Made by a program: the position numbers and the translations under genes | Assembly (NCBI GenBank): GCA_027452245.1 | Contig: DAIDGW010000079.1 | Coordinates: 36,898-100,897, forward strand | From: Acidobacteriaceae bacterium | GTDB lineage: Bacteria; Acidobacteriota; Terriglobia; Terriglobales; Acidobacteriaceae | Direction of reading: 5' to 3' | Length of the DNA: 64,000 nt | The notes under the pieces: generated by a model | Databases searched by the model: none | What the model was told of the DNA's origin: nothing | Seen by the model: only the letters and a program-made list of their open reading frames with translations | Shown: positions 53,332-62,195 of the stretch, piece after piece | How positions within the stretch are numbered: position 1 is the stretch's first letter | How the letters are laid out: every line of letters starts with the position of its first letter

Positions 53332-53889
53332 TTACACCGGCTCCACTTCGTAACCCTTGATCCGCACCGACAACGACCGCTGGATCGGCTCCACCGATAT
53401 CACCAGGCTGCGATCATCGTTGTGCGCCGCCAGAATTCCTTCCACTCCATCCAGCGCGCCCCCGCGTATCCTTACCTTCTGCCCTACCTGCAGGTACCGC
53501 TCTTCTTCAAACGGAACCTTGCTGCCCAGCAGCGTGCGGATGTCCTCGATCTGGCTGTCCGGAATCGCTGTCCCGATGCTGTTGATTCCCACGAATCCCA
53601 CCACTCCATGCGTCTGCAGTACCTTCAGACGCTCCACCGACGAAAGCACCACCCGCACAAAGCTGTAACCGGAAAACAGCGGCATCTCCACTTCCTTCAC
53701 TCGATCGCTCCATTTGCGCGTTCGACTGATCAGCGGAAGAAATCCTTCGATCCCCTGCTTCTCTAATTGTTCGGATACCACTTTCTCGTGGCGGGAACGG
53801 GTGCGGATGGCATACCACTGCGGGGTTTCCCTTCGTGCAGTTGCGCTTTCGTTTCCCACATCCGGTGAAAGTGTCGGACCGCTGCACAT
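53332..53889 (-). CDS. NusG-paralogue transcription antiterminator (UpxY/RfaH/LoaP-like)
   Basis: 185 aa. The NGN domain (~22-125) has QWYAIRTRSRHEKVVSEQL, GIEGFLPLISR and MPLFSGYSFVRV. The C-terminal KOW domain has VGQKVRIRGGALDGVEG (~137-153). Core NusG lies in a secE-nusG-rpl block in most genomes; the placement here at the head of a ~35-kb minus-strand run points to an operon-specific paralogue that lets polymerase read the whole locus. The first ~20 residues are a nonconserved tail. A GAGAGGGCG site lies just upstream of the ATG, directly after a small hairpin. Confidence 0.9.
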   Translation of the reverse strand: MCSGPTLSPDVGNESATARRETPQWYAIRTRSRHEKVVSEQLEKQGIEGFLPLISRTRKWSDRVKEVEMPLFSGYSFVRVVLSSVERLKVLQTHGVVGFVGINSIGTAIPDSQIEDIRTLLGSKVPFEEERYLQVGQKVRIRGGALDGVEGILAAHNDDRSLVISVEPIQRSLSVRIKGYEVEPV

Positions 53890-54198
53890 AGCTTCGCCCT
53901 CTCAGTCACATTCCGTGACTCGTTGCCTGAAAACAATTCCGCCCTCTCATTGGCTGCATCGCCAATGCATTGGAGTTCAACAACGATCTGGGGGGAGACT
54001 CAGAAACGCGGAGATCAAATCAGGGGATGAACCCCAAACATTGCTCCCGATACTAGCGAGGGATGCAAATTACTGCAAGAGGTGAAAAGTGGGGGAGAAG
54101 AAAGTCCCTAGTCCTAGATTTTCCGTTAACATGCCAGTCATAACATATTCATACTACAACACTTAAACTGCATCGCAATTTTTGCCCTCCACACGGCT
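53890..54198 (-). promoter_or_regulatory. 309-bp leader upstream of the antiterminator, with two hairpins
   Basis: No gene is visible. Two inverted repeats lie near the antiterminator start: AGTCAC/GTGACT (53904-53909 and 53915-53920, 5-nt loop) and CATTGGC/GCCAATG (53948-53954 and 53961-53967, 6-nt loop). On the minus strand each is followed by the same 10-mer TGAGAGGGCG, once as the apparent ribosome-binding site and once ~50 nt upstream. This could be a recognition or feedback element for the antiterminator. I do not recognise an ops, JUMPstart or known riboswitch sequence. Confidence 0.5.
54151..54178 (-). promoter_or_regulatory. Candidate sigma-70-type promoter for the polysaccharide/NRPS run
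   Basis: On the minus strand TTGCGA (54178-54173) and TAGTAT (54156-54151) are 16 nt apart; each matches four of six consensus bases. It would give a ~255-nt untranslated leader. Weak evidence. Confidence 0.25.
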
Positions 54199-55590
54199 TT
54201 AACTCGGAAGCTTGAAGTTCACCGTGATCCGCGCCTCCATCTGCATGGGACGGTTGTCTTTCTCGGTAGGCCGGAATCTCCACTGCTTTACCGCCTCCCG
54301 CGCTGCCTCAACCAGAATCGCTGGCCCGCTCACAGTTTCAATCCCTGCCACTGCGCCCTGCTCGTCCACGCTTACCTCCAGCACCACCGGCCCCCCTATA
54401 TGCTGTTCCAATGCTTGCCGCGGATACTCCGGATCGACCGTATATAGAAGAACGCTCTCCCCACCCTCCGCCAGTGGTTCATTCCCCCGTCCCGGCAAGG
54501 CTGTTTGACTCCTGGCACGGTCCGCCGAGCCGGTCGCAAACTCGGCATTCGGATGAATCGGCACCTGACGGAATATCTCTTTTCCGTCCCTATAAATAAC
54601 CAGCCCGCCTTGCGACAGTTCGTCGCCGCTCCCAGCCGCCACGGCGTGTGACGCATCGCTCGGACTTGGCCCAGCCTTCATCTTTTTCGCCGGTGTGGTC
54701 TCCAACTCAATGGAGTATGCATTCCGGCCCGCTCTGGCACTTTGCTCCAGCGATCTCGCGGTCGTCGCCGCTTTCCGGGAAGGATGCGGGCTCAGCCTCA
54801 CCTCCGCCAAAACCCCTAACCCGATCGCGCAGCCGAACACGACGGCCGCCAGACTCCAGGACACCACGTCCAATCGCCGCGCCCTTGCTGCCGGAATCCC
54901 GGCGGCCACCGTCTGGCCCGTGCTCTCCTTTGCCGCGGAACACGCCGCCTCCCCACCCTCTTCCCCGAATTCTCGCGGCACGCATTCCTCGGCCGCCCGC
55001 CTCGATGCTCGTTCCAGGTTCTTTACGACACGCCGGGCAAAGCTATCCCACAACCGTTCCTGATCCGGCGAGACAACCATCCCGCGCCGGAATGCAAGCT
55101 CCAACACTCCATCCACCGAGTGCTGCCGAGCGATTGGAACCAGCACCACTGCCGCGTTCTGCCTACCTTCTAAGCATTGCCATTGCCGTGTCGCCATGCA
55201 TCTCGCCGCCGCCAGCCCCGCAGGGCCATCCGCCTTCGAGCCCAGTTCCGGCACTTCGACCCCGCTGCTGGCCCGGCACACGAGTTCCGTATCCCGCAGC
55301 AGCAGGATCGCCGCCCCCCTCGCGCCCGTTGCGAGATACGCCTGCTCGGCCAATTGGTTGAGAACGATATCCAGGGCAAGATCGACCGCTAAATCGCCGG
55401 AGAAGTTTCCGCCACTCAGGGTAAGTTTTGAGACCAGGTCGTCGAAATCCGATTCTGAAGGAATGTTTGGATCGACCGCCTCGGCCGTGTCGTCCAGCGG
55501 TTTTGCTGATTGCGGGCCGAAACTGGGATCCGAAGAGATGGGCCGAACTCCATTCCTGCAATGCTCGACTGTAGCGGAGTTTCCCCCCAA
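54199..55590 (-). CDS. GAF domain - transmembrane - TonB C-terminal domain protein
   Basis: 463 aa. The predicted start is TTG 55590 with only AAGG nearby, so the N-terminus is uncertain. Residues ~60-200 look like a GAF sensor (ARGAAILLLRDTELVCRASS, VVLVPIARQHSVDGVLELAF). One membrane helix follows at ~245-265 (VVSWSLAAVVFGCAIGLGVL). The C-terminal ~85 residues form a TonB-C fold (LLYTVDPEYPRQALEQHIGG, VEAAREAVKQWRFRPTEKD). The GAF part would be cytoplasmic and the TonB part periplasmic. It lies 309 bp upstream of the antiterminator on the same strand; a signalling link to that operon is conceivable but unproven. Confidence 0.75.
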   Translation of the reverse strand: MGGNSATVEHCRNGVRPISSDPSFGPQSAKPLDDTAEAVDPNIPSESDFDDLVSKLTLSGGNFSGDLAVDLALDIVLNQLAEQAYLATGARGAAILLLRDTELVCRASSGVEVPELGSKADGPAGLAAARCMATRQWQCLEGRQNAAVVLVPIARQHSVDGVLELAFRRGMVVSPDQERLWDSFARRVVKNLERASRRAAEECVPREFGEEGGEAACSAAKESTGQTVAAGIPAARARRLDVVSWSLAAVVFGCAIGLGVLAEVRLSPHPSRKAATTARSLEQSARAGRNAYSIELETTPAKKMKAGPSPSDASHAVAAGSGDELSQGGLVIYRDGKEIFRQVPIHPNAEFATGSADRARSQTALPGRGNEPLAEGGESVLLYTVDPEYPRQALEQHIGGPVVLEVSVDEQGAVAGIETVSGPAILVEAAREAVKQWRFRPTEKDNRPMQMEARITVNFKLPS

Positions 55591-55908
55591 ACCTTCAGCT
55601 TGTCAACTTACTCCAGCCCCATTTCAGTCCGGTTTTGCCAGAAATGGGAATCGCGGTAACCGCTCGCCCGCTCGCCACCGACGAAGTACTCCTTATACTA
55701 CGGGCTAAGCGCCAAACAAACTTTCCCAAAACGGTCCACGCTGTCCACAATAATGGAGTCTTTCCTCTCCTCCCAATGTTAGTCTTACCCTGATAGAATC
55801 GCTTTTACGTTATGGGCGGCGCGGTTCTTGGTCGCTCTATCCTCCCCAATTCACTACATCAGGTAACGTTCAAAGCGATTCCAAGTTATTCCATACAGGG
55901 AGTTTGAT
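55591..55908. other. 318-bp divergent intergenic region
   Basis: It must hold the promoters for the GAF-TonB gene and the UDP-glucose dehydrogenase gene. TATACT at 55694-55699 resembles a -10 box but has no good -35 partner. Nothing else is recognised. Confidence 0.35.
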
Positions 55909-57318
55909 ATGCGGATAGCGGTCGTAGGCTCCGGGTACGTCGGTCTCGTCGCAGGCGCCTGTTTCGCCGATCTTGGTCACGATGTCATCGTGGTTGATAA
56001 TGACGAGCGCAAGTTGCAGGCCCTCAAAAACGGTCAGGTCCCCATCCATGAAAAGTTCCTGCCCGAACTCCTGAGCCGCCACCGCGGCCAGCGCCTCACC
56101 TTCTCCGACGATCTTCAGGGAGCCGTCCGCGCCAGCTGCGCCATCTTCGTTGCGGTCGGAACCCCGCCCACGGAACGCGGCGACGCCGACCTGTCTTATG
56201 TTGAATCCGTTGCCCGCGAAATCTCCGGAGCCATCGAGAACGACTACAAGGTCATCGTCGAGAAGAGCACCGTCCCCGTCTATACCAGCGAGTGGGTGCG
56301 CAAGGTCATCTTGCGCAATGGCGCCAATCCTGACATGTTCGACGTCGCCTCCAATCCCGAATTCTTGCGCGAAGGCACCGCCGTCACCGACTTTCTCTAT
56401 CCCGACCGCATTGTCGTCGGCTGCGACTCCCACCGCTCCGCCGAGTTGCTTCGCCAGATCTATTCGCCGCTGACCGATGGCTCATACTACACCCGTCCCG
56501 ACGCCATCCCGCAGCCCGACCGCACTTCCATTCCCGCGCCCATCATCGTCACCAGCAGCAAGAGCGCCGAACTCATCAAACACGCCTCCAATGCTTTTCT
56601 GGCCATGAAGATTTCGTTTATCAATGCCGTGGCTTCCATCTGCGAATCGGTCGGTGCCAATGTGAACCAGGTCTGCCAGGGCGTGGGCACCGATTCACGC
56701 ATCGGCCCGCGCTTTCTGAATCCCGGCATCGGCTATGGCGGTTCCTGCTTCCCCAAAGATGTCATGGCCTTTCGCGCCGTCGCTCGCGAATGCGGATACG
56801 ATTTCCGCCTCCTCGACGAAGTCATGCGCATCAATGAAGATCAGCGCCAGCGCTTCCTTCGCAAAGTTCGCAGCGCGCTCTGGACCCTCCGCGGCAAGCA
56901 TCTCGGCGTCCTCGGCCTCGCCTTCAAAGGTGGCACCGATGACATCCGCGAATCACCCGCGCTCTTCCTCGTCCAGGCTCTCCTCCAGGAGGGTTGTCAA
57001 ATCACCGCCTATGACCCCGCGGCTATGGAACGTACGCAGGAAGTGATGAACTCCAACATCAAATTCGCCAACTCCGCGTATGAAGCCGCTTCTGGGGCTG
57101 ACGCTCTTCTCATCCTCACCGAGTGGGAAGAGTTTGCCAGCCTCGACCTCGATCGCCTGAATCGCGAATTAAAATATCCCATCGTCATCGATGGACGAAA
57201 TCTGTACGATCCCGAAGAGATGGCTGCGCAAGGCTTCACCTATTACAGTGTCGGACGCGCCGCTTCTCATCCTGATGGAGTCCCTGCCGCCGTGCGCAAC
57301 GGCGCCAAAAAAGCATGA
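55909..57318 (+). CDS. ugd: UDP-glucose 6-dehydrogenase
   Basis: 469 aa, AGGGAG 7 nt upstream. N-terminal NAD site [22 protein letters not shown]. Central motifs include [23 protein letters not shown] and the catalytic-Cys segment [15 protein letters not shown]-terminal UDP-binding domain with [16 protein letters not shown]. Full length for the family. It converts UDP-glucose to UDP-glucuronate using two NAD. The next gene overlaps by ATGA and consumes UDP-glucuronate, so the pair forms a short UDP-xylose pathway that may feed the polysaccharide locus. Confidence 0.95.
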   Translation: MRIAVVGSGYVGLVAGACFADLGHDVIVVDNDERKLQALKNGQVPIHEKFLPELLSRHRGQRLTFSDDLQGAVRASCAIFVAVGTPPTERGDADLSYVESVAREISGAIENDYKVIVEKSTVPVYTSEWVRKVILRNGANPDMFDVASNPEFLREGTAVTDFLYPDRIVVGCDSHRSAELLRQIYSPLTDGSYYTRPDAIPQPDRTSIPAPIIVTSSKSAELIKHASNAFLAMKISFINAVASICESVGANVNQVCQGVGTDSRIGPRFLNPGIGYGGSCFPKDVMAFRAVARECGYDFRLLDEVMRINEDQRQRFLRKVRSALWTLRGKHLGVLGLAFKGGTDDIRESPALFLVQALLQEGCQITAYDPAAMERTQEVMNSNIKFANSAYEAASGADALLILTEWEEFASLDLDRLNRELKYPIVIDGRNLYDPEEMAAQGFTYYSVGRAASHPDGVPAAVRNGAKKA

Positions 57319-58274
57319 AACCGCAAAGAGCCGTCGTCACCGGTGGAGCAGGCTTCCTGGGCTCGCATCTCTGCGATGCCCTGCTCGCCGAATCCTGGAG
57401 CGTCGTCGCTGTCGATAATTTGCTTACTGGCCGCCGCTCCAACTTCGATCACCTTCGCAACGAGCCGCGCTTCGAGTTCGTCGAACTCGACATCTGCCGG
57501 CCCTTTGACATCGGCCAAGTGGACTACGTCTTCCACTTCGCCAGTCCCGCCAGCCCCATCGATTACAGCAATCACGGCATCGAGACCCTGCAGGTCGGCT
57601 CTTTGGGTACCTTCCATGCTCTCGACGTCGCTCATAAATACGGAGCCAAATATTTCGTCTCCTCCACCTCCGAATGTTACGGTGACCCGCTCGAACATCC
57701 GCAGAAGGAAACTTACTGGGGACACGTCAATCCCATCGGCCCTCGCTCCGTCTATGACGAAGCCAAGCGCTTCACCGAAGCCGTGACCATGGCCTATCGC
57801 CGCTACTACAAGGTGGATACGCACATTGTCCGCATCTTCAATACCTACGGCCCGCGCATGCAACTCAACGATGGCCGCGTCGTTCCCAACTTCATGAAAC
57901 AGGCCTTGCGCGGAGAAGATCTCACCGTCTATGGCGACGGCAATCAGACCCGCAGCTTCTGCTATGTCAGCGACGAAATTGACGGTTTTCTCCGCCTCTC
58001 CAGATCGGATGAGCATCTGCCCGTCAACATCGGCAATCCCAACGAGTTCACCATCCTTGAATGCGCACAACTCGTCTTGAAAGTGACTGGATCGAACAGC
58101 CAGATCTGCTACGAGCCTCTGCCGCAGGATGATCCCAAGCAGCGCCGCCCCGATATCACCAAGGCGCGTACGCTTCTCGGTTGGGAACCAAAAATTAACC
58201 TGGAAACCGGCTTAACAATGTCGCTGGATTATTTCCGGAAGGCCGTTGCCGAGGAACAGGCTGCCGCGCGCTAG
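57315..58274 (+). CDS. uxs: UDP-glucuronate decarboxylase (UDP-xylose synthase)
   Basis: 319 aa, overlapping the dehydrogenase stop by 4 bp (ATGA). Extended SDR fold: [55 protein letters not shown] (YxxxK) and [10 protein letters not shown], all hallmark UXS segments. It makes UDP-xylose from UDP-glucuronate with internal NAD recycling. There is no membrane segment, so it is the soluble type. Its stop TAG shares CTAG with the convergent PilZ gene stop. Confidence 0.93.
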   Translation: MKPQRAVVTGGAGFLGSHLCDALLAESWSVVAVDNLLTGRRSNFDHLRNEPRFEFVELDICRPFDIGQVDYVFHFASPASPIDYSNHGIETLQVGSLGTFHALDVAHKYGAKYFVSSTSECYGDPLEHPQKETYWGHVNPIGPRSVYDEAKRFTEAVTMAYRRYYKVDTHIVRIFNTYGPRMQLNDGRVVPNFMKQALRGEDLTVYGDGNQTRSFCYVSDEIDGFLRLSRSDEHLPVNIGNPNEFTILECAQLVLKVTGSNSQICYEPLPQDDPKQRRPDITKARTLLGWEPKINLETGLTMSLDYFRKAVAEEQAAAR

Positions 58275-59428
58275 CTCTGCAGGCTCTCGGCGGTGCCTGC
58301 GACAAAATCGGTCAGCAGGCGCACCTGCTCCTGCTCTTCTTCGTCTTTCAGGTCGAACGCTATTCCCATCCCATAGCAGGGATGCGCCGACTGCACCGTC
58401 CCGCGCACCCGCAGTTTCAGATTGAACTTTCTTACCGTGATCTCCACACTCGTCCCTTTGGGAAATGGCGTGTGAATTTCTAGATAGCACCCTCCTGGGC
58501 TCAGATCCGTCAGGTTGCAGTGATGTGGGATCGCAATCCCTTTCTGAAAAACTTCCGCGCCCAGACGACACGCGAATCGTTGCTCCAGTCGCCGGTCGTC
58601 TGTTTCGGTCGCCGTCGCCGCCGGCCTCCTTTCCCTCAGAGACGCGCTTTGGCCCGATGACGCTCCCGCCGCTGCCGCTACCGCCTGATTCCCTTCCCGC
58701 ACCTCGACCGTTACATCCGAGATCGCTTCTTCCCGCGTCGTTTTGCTCAGGTGCTTTCCCAAAAACTCATTCAGCAATTTCCTCGACGTCTTCGGGACAT
58801 CCACAAACTGCACGCCCGCCCGCCCGTTCCACTGCTGCCACATCACGGTTCCTGATAACCGCACCGTCGACTTCTGCTCCGGCAGCTGAAACTGAAAATA
58901 CACCTTGCTGGTCGGCGGCAGTTTATTGCCGAACTGCACTGACATCCCGTTCTCCGCCAGGTCGATTAAGGTCGCCCGCTCCTGTTCCACGTTGGCGTAG
59001 TCCACGATCGCATGGGCATGCACCGGAGCCCTCATGCTGCGCCGCTTCTCTTTTCGCATCACCGCCCGCGCCGCACGCAGGCTGCTCATCGCCCGCTCAT
59101 ACGCCACCGGCTTGTACAGCACAAAGTTCACTCCCAGCGCGAACAACTCGCGCGCATTGTCGGTCGCCTGCACCACCACAATCGCCAGGGTGGAATCATT
59201 CATCCGCGAAACTCGCGTTTCCTGCAGCACATCCAGAACTTCACTGGCGCACTCGCAATCCAGGATCATCAAGTCATAGCGCTCTTGCGCCACGCGAACG
59301 CCCGCCCGCTTCAAGTCCCCGCACCGTTCCACCCGGATTTTCAGTTCTTCCAGAACGCGGCACAATACCTGGGCCGATGCCTCGTCTGCGCACACCAAAA
59401 GCGAAGTCAGAGTCATACTCGCAGCCAT
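58271..59428 (-). CDS. Receiver-like - PilZ - PilZ protein (c-di-GMP effector candidate)
   Basis: 385 aa from ATG 59428; ATG 59416 is an alternative. Residues ~5-125 form a receiver-like fold with LMILDC (phosphoacceptor-type Asp) and VLYKPV (Lys), but the N-terminal acidic pair is degenerate (VCADEAS). PilZ-1 (~135-230) has RRSMR and DLAENG, with Ala replacing the usual Ser. PilZ-2 (~285-380) has RLEQR and DLSPGG, the intact c-di-GMP signature. A Gln/Ala-rich linker separates them. It may couple c-di-GMP to pilus or EPS function, as it lies between nucleotide-sugar genes and the minor-pilin operon. Confidence 0.85.
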   Translation of the reverse strand: MAASMTLTSLLVCADEASAQVLCRVLEELKIRVERCGDLKRAGVRVAQERYDLMILDCECASEVLDVLQETRVSRMNDSTLAIVVVQATDNARELFALGVNFVLYKPVAYERAMSSLRAARAVMRKEKRRSMRAPVHAHAIVDYANVEQERATLIDLAENGMSVQFGNKLPPTSKVYFQFQLPEQKSTVRLSGTVMWQQWNGRAGVQFVDVPKTSRKLLNEFLGKHLSKTTREEAISDVTVEVREGNQAVAAAAGASSGQSASLRERRPAATATETDDRRLEQRFACRLGAEVFQKGIAIPHHCNLTDLSPGGCYLEIHTPFPKGTSVEITVRKFNLKLRVRGTVQSAHPCYGMGIAFDLKDEEEQEQVRLLTDFVAGTAESLQS

Positions 59429-59773
59429 CCTAAGGTCACCCCAGTTTCCTCTCAAGTTACCGGAGTCATGGCGGCCATCATCTTGCCTGCCGGAGCATTT
59501 CTCCCCCGCCGGCAACTCCCCCCGGCTGTCCCGCACCGCGCTCGCCCCGTCGCCTGCCTGGTGACCTCAGTAACCATTCCATGTCCCAAAAGGCCAGTCC
59601 GCTTCCATTGCACTCCGGTGCTTTGACGCCGCTACAACCCCTTCCTACGATGAAGGCTGACACGGGCATGGCTCCATCTGCCCGTGCCTGCTCTTGTACA
59701 GCAACCGAATCACTCGGCAATTTCGCGTGATTCTTTCTATGTATCCGGAACTTACTCCTCCACGACAGGACTT
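59429..59773. other. 345-bp divergent intergenic region before the minor-pilin operon
   Basis: It should hold promoters for the PilZ gene and the pilin operon. I looked for a sigma-54 GG-N10-GC pair and did not find one. A frame reading through from 59684 precedes the pilin start but lacks its own start signal. Confidence 0.35.
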
Positions 59774-60382
59774 ATGAATTTGCGCAAACAAGCCGGATTC
59801 TCGCTGCTGGAACTGATCATGGTGATCTCCATCTCCATGATCGTCGCCGGCATCACTGCCATCTCGTGGGTACCCCTGATGGAACAACAGCACGTGACTT
59901 CGGCTTACAACTCCACGCTGACCACGCTGCGCCGTGCGCGCGACCAGGCCGCGGGAGACATGGAACAGTACCAGGTCACCTTCTCCACCCCCGGCACCAT
60001 CACCGTCGACAAAATGACCGGCGCCGGACCCGTGCTCGTCTTGCAGACTGTCCTCCCCACCGATGTCACATTTCACGTCGAACCCGGCATCCCCACTTCG
60101 CAGGTCACTCCCCCCACCACTCCTGACGGATTCGGTACGGGAGGCCTCGCTTTCGATTTCGATCAGCCCCCGTCCGGCACCGGCGGCAGCAGCGTCGTCT
60201 ATTTCAATCCCGACGGCACCGCCACCGACATCAACGGAAATCTCAACAACGGCGTCGTCTATCTCGCCCGCGTGGGTGACTTGTACAGCTCCCGCGCTAT
60301 CACCGTTTGGGGCAGCACCGGCCGCATTCGGGGCTTTCGTCTTTATCAAAACGCCGGCGGTTCCATCTGGAGGCAGCAGTGA
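59774..60382 (+). CDS. Minor pilin / pseudopilin, GspH/FimT-like
   Basis: 202 aa from ATG 59774, preceded by AGGA. Class III signal RKQAG followed by FSLLELIMVISISMIVAGI: prepilin peptidase should cleave after Gly, leaving Phe1 and Glu5. A long N-terminal helix continues to TTLRRARDQA, followed by a beta-rich domain with DGTATDINGNLNNGVVYLA, typical of GspH/FimT. It is the first of four overlapping or tightly spaced pilin genes. It probably belongs to the initiating complex of a type IV pilus or related filament. Confidence 0.85.
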   Translation: MNLRKQAGFSLLELIMVISISMIVAGITAISWVPLMEQQHVTSAYNSTLTTLRRARDQAAGDMEQYQVTFSTPGTITVDKMTGAGPVLVLQTVLPTDVTFHVEPGIPTSQVTPPTTPDGFGTGGLAFDFDQPPSGTGGSSVVYFNPDGTATDINGNLNNGVVYLARVGDLYSSRAITVWGSTGRIRGFRLYQNAGGSIWRQQ

Positions 60383-60987
60383 AGATCTCAACCCGGTTCG
60401 CTCGTGTGCCCCATCCCCAGCATGGGGTCACTCTCATCGAAGTTCTGATCTCCATGGTCATCCTCGCCGTAGGATCGCTTGGCCTGCTCGGCGTCTTCGG
60501 TCTCGCACTCTCCTCCAATCAGACTTCCCAGGAGGATCAGATCGCCCGCCAGCTCGCTTCCGAAGCCATGGAGAGCGTCTATACCGCCCGCAATACGTCC
60601 CAGCTCTCCTGGACCCAGATTCAGAACATCTCCAACGGCGGCATCTTTACCGATGGCGTCACGAACATCATGTGCGCCGGCCCTGACGGACTCGAAGGCA
60701 CCGCCGACGACACCTCTTGCTACACCGCCATGGGCGCAGTTTGCCCCAATGGCGGCATTCGTTGCCTCTCCGAGCCCGGTGCCGACGGCATCGTCGGCAC
60801 TGCCGATGATCAGATCGTTTCGCTCAGCAACTTCACTCGGCAAATTCAGATCGCAGCCCTTTCCGACTCGGGCGGCAACCTGATCCCTACTCTGCGCGAG
60901 GTCACCATCACGATCCAGTACAGCGTTCCCAGCTATAGCGCCAAGAAAACCTACATCCTCAACGAGTACGTGTCCGAGTACCACTAG
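60379..60987 (+). CDS. Minor pilin, PilV-like
   Basis: 202 aa from GTG 60379, overlapping the previous stop as GTGA with GGAGG 5 nt upstream; the longer frame from 60307 lies inside the previous gene. Prepilin signal HPQHG then VTLIEVLISMVILAVGSLGLLGVF with Glu5. The globular part has many acidic and Cys residues (ADDTSCYTAMGAVCPNGGIRC) that could form a disulfide-linked loop. PilV-like by position and helix sequence; the C-terminal domain is not recognisable beyond that. Confidence 0.85.
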   Translation: MKISTRFARVPHPQHGVTLIEVLISMVILAVGSLGLLGVFGLALSSNQTSQEDQIARQLASEAMESVYTARNTSQLSWTQIQNISNGGIFTDGVTNIMCAGPDGLEGTADDTSCYTAMGAVCPNGGIRCLSEPGADGIVGTADDQIVSLSNFTRQIQIAALSDSGGNLIPTLREVTITIQYSVPSYSAKKTYILNEYVSEYH

Positions 60988-60996
60988 GAAGGTGTC

Positions 60997-62157
60997 ATGC
61001 CGAGATCAGTCAAAAGCGCGGGCTTCACACTGCTGGAAATGATGATTTCTCTGGCTCTCGGACTCCTTGTCCTGTCCGCCGCCGTCCAGCTCTATTCCCA
61101 GGCGGTCAAGGCGACTTGGGTCACGTCCGAGCGTTCCGAAATGCAGCAGGACTTTCGCGCCGCCTCCAACCTGCTCGCTCGCGATCTCAGCATGGCCGGC
61201 GCCGGCGCTCTCGGCGAGCAGGGACTCTCCTCCAAGAGCGTCGCTCTGCCCGTCTCCGCCACTCCCTCCGTCTATCCCTGCAGTTCCACTCTCTGCAATT
61301 ACGTCAATGGAACTTCGGTCGCCTATCCCTCTTTGTCGGGCGCCCATTATCTCTATTCGATTCTTCCTGGCAATGATGTCGGCATCACCATCGATGGTCA
61401 GACCAGCGACATCATCACCGTCAGTTACACCGACGCAAACCTGGCGCTCAACTGTTACACCGTCACTTACGTCAGCGCCACCTCCATGGAGTTCACCGGG
61501 CCGCCACCAGGCAATGTGCCTTCCACCTGCATCCTACCCACCGGCGTCGCCGTTCCCCAGGCGCTCAATGATCCCGTCGTCGGCCTCCAGACTGGAGACA
61601 TGATCCTGTTTAGCACCACCAGCGGCCCTGCCGCGGTCGGCGTCGTCACTGGCAATCCCACGGTCGGTTCCGTTACCTGCAACGGCACCCAAACCTGCAC
61701 CACCTACACCTTCCCGTTCGCCAATGGCGATCCCGGAAAAATTAATCAGCCGACCGTCGCCACCGGCAGCTTGCTCAGCCTCAGGAGCGCAAGCTTGCAA
61801 CCGGCCGTTCGCCTTCTGCTCATCACTTACTATCTCGATATTTCCCCCACCGACGGCGTCACTCCTCGCCTCATGCGCATCCAGAACGGCAGGACCCCTG
61901 CCCCGGTCGCCGAAAACATCGTCCACCTCGAGTTCACTTATGACGCTTACAACGGCGGAACCGTCGTCACCGCCCAAAGCACTCTCCCGGCTGGCACCAC
62001 CCCCGGAATGATCACCAAGATCAACATCGCTCACATGACGATTCGCAGTCAGTTGCAAGGCATCACCGGATATCAGGGGTTAGACCTGCAAACCTCGATC
62101 GCCGCCCGTAACTTGACGTTCCAGCAGGAATACCCGATTTCAGGATCGAATTACTGA
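60997..62157 (+). CDS. Minor pilin, PilW-like
   Basis: 386 aa with AGGAAGG upstream, 9 bp after the PilV-like stop. Prepilin signal VKSAG then FTLLEMMISLALGLLVLSAAVQLY with Glu5. The SERSEMQQDFRAASNLLARDLSMAGAG segment is the characteristic PilW helix continuation. The C-terminal region is beta-rich and ends QTSIAARNLTFQQEYP. PilW pairs with PilV and PilX in the minor-pilin priming complex. Confidence 0.88.
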   Translation: MPRSVKSAGFTLLEMMISLALGLLVLSAAVQLYSQAVKATWVTSERSEMQQDFRAASNLLARDLSMAGAGALGEQGLSSKSVALPVSATPSVYPCSSTLCNYVNGTSVAYPSLSGAHYLYSILPGNDVGITIDGQTSDIITVSYTDANLALNCYTVTYVSATSMEFTGPPPGNVPSTCILPTGVAVPQALNDPVVGLQTGDMILFSTTSGPAAVGVVTGNPTVGSVTCNGTQTCTTYTFPFANGDPGKINQPTVATGSLLSLRSASLQPAVRLLLITYYLDISPTDGVTPRLMRIQNGRTPAPVAENIVHLEFTYDAYNGGTVVTAQSTLPAGTTPGMITKINIAHMTIRSQLQGITGYQGLDLQTSIAARNLTFQQEYPISGSNY

Positions 62158-62195
62158 GTTCTCGCCTATCGGCCTTTTGACGAGGAGATCGAACC

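Noticed and set aside
54121..54198. Possible sigma-54 promoter (TGGCATG) upstream of the antiterminator
   Set aside because: The matching GC element at the -12 position and spacing are absent, and no enhancer-binding protein with an AAA domain is encoded nearby.
59600..59773. Possible sigma-54 promoter before the minor-pilin operon
   Set aside because: Candidate GG...GC pairs have the wrong spacing (7-8 or 13-14 nt instead of 10).
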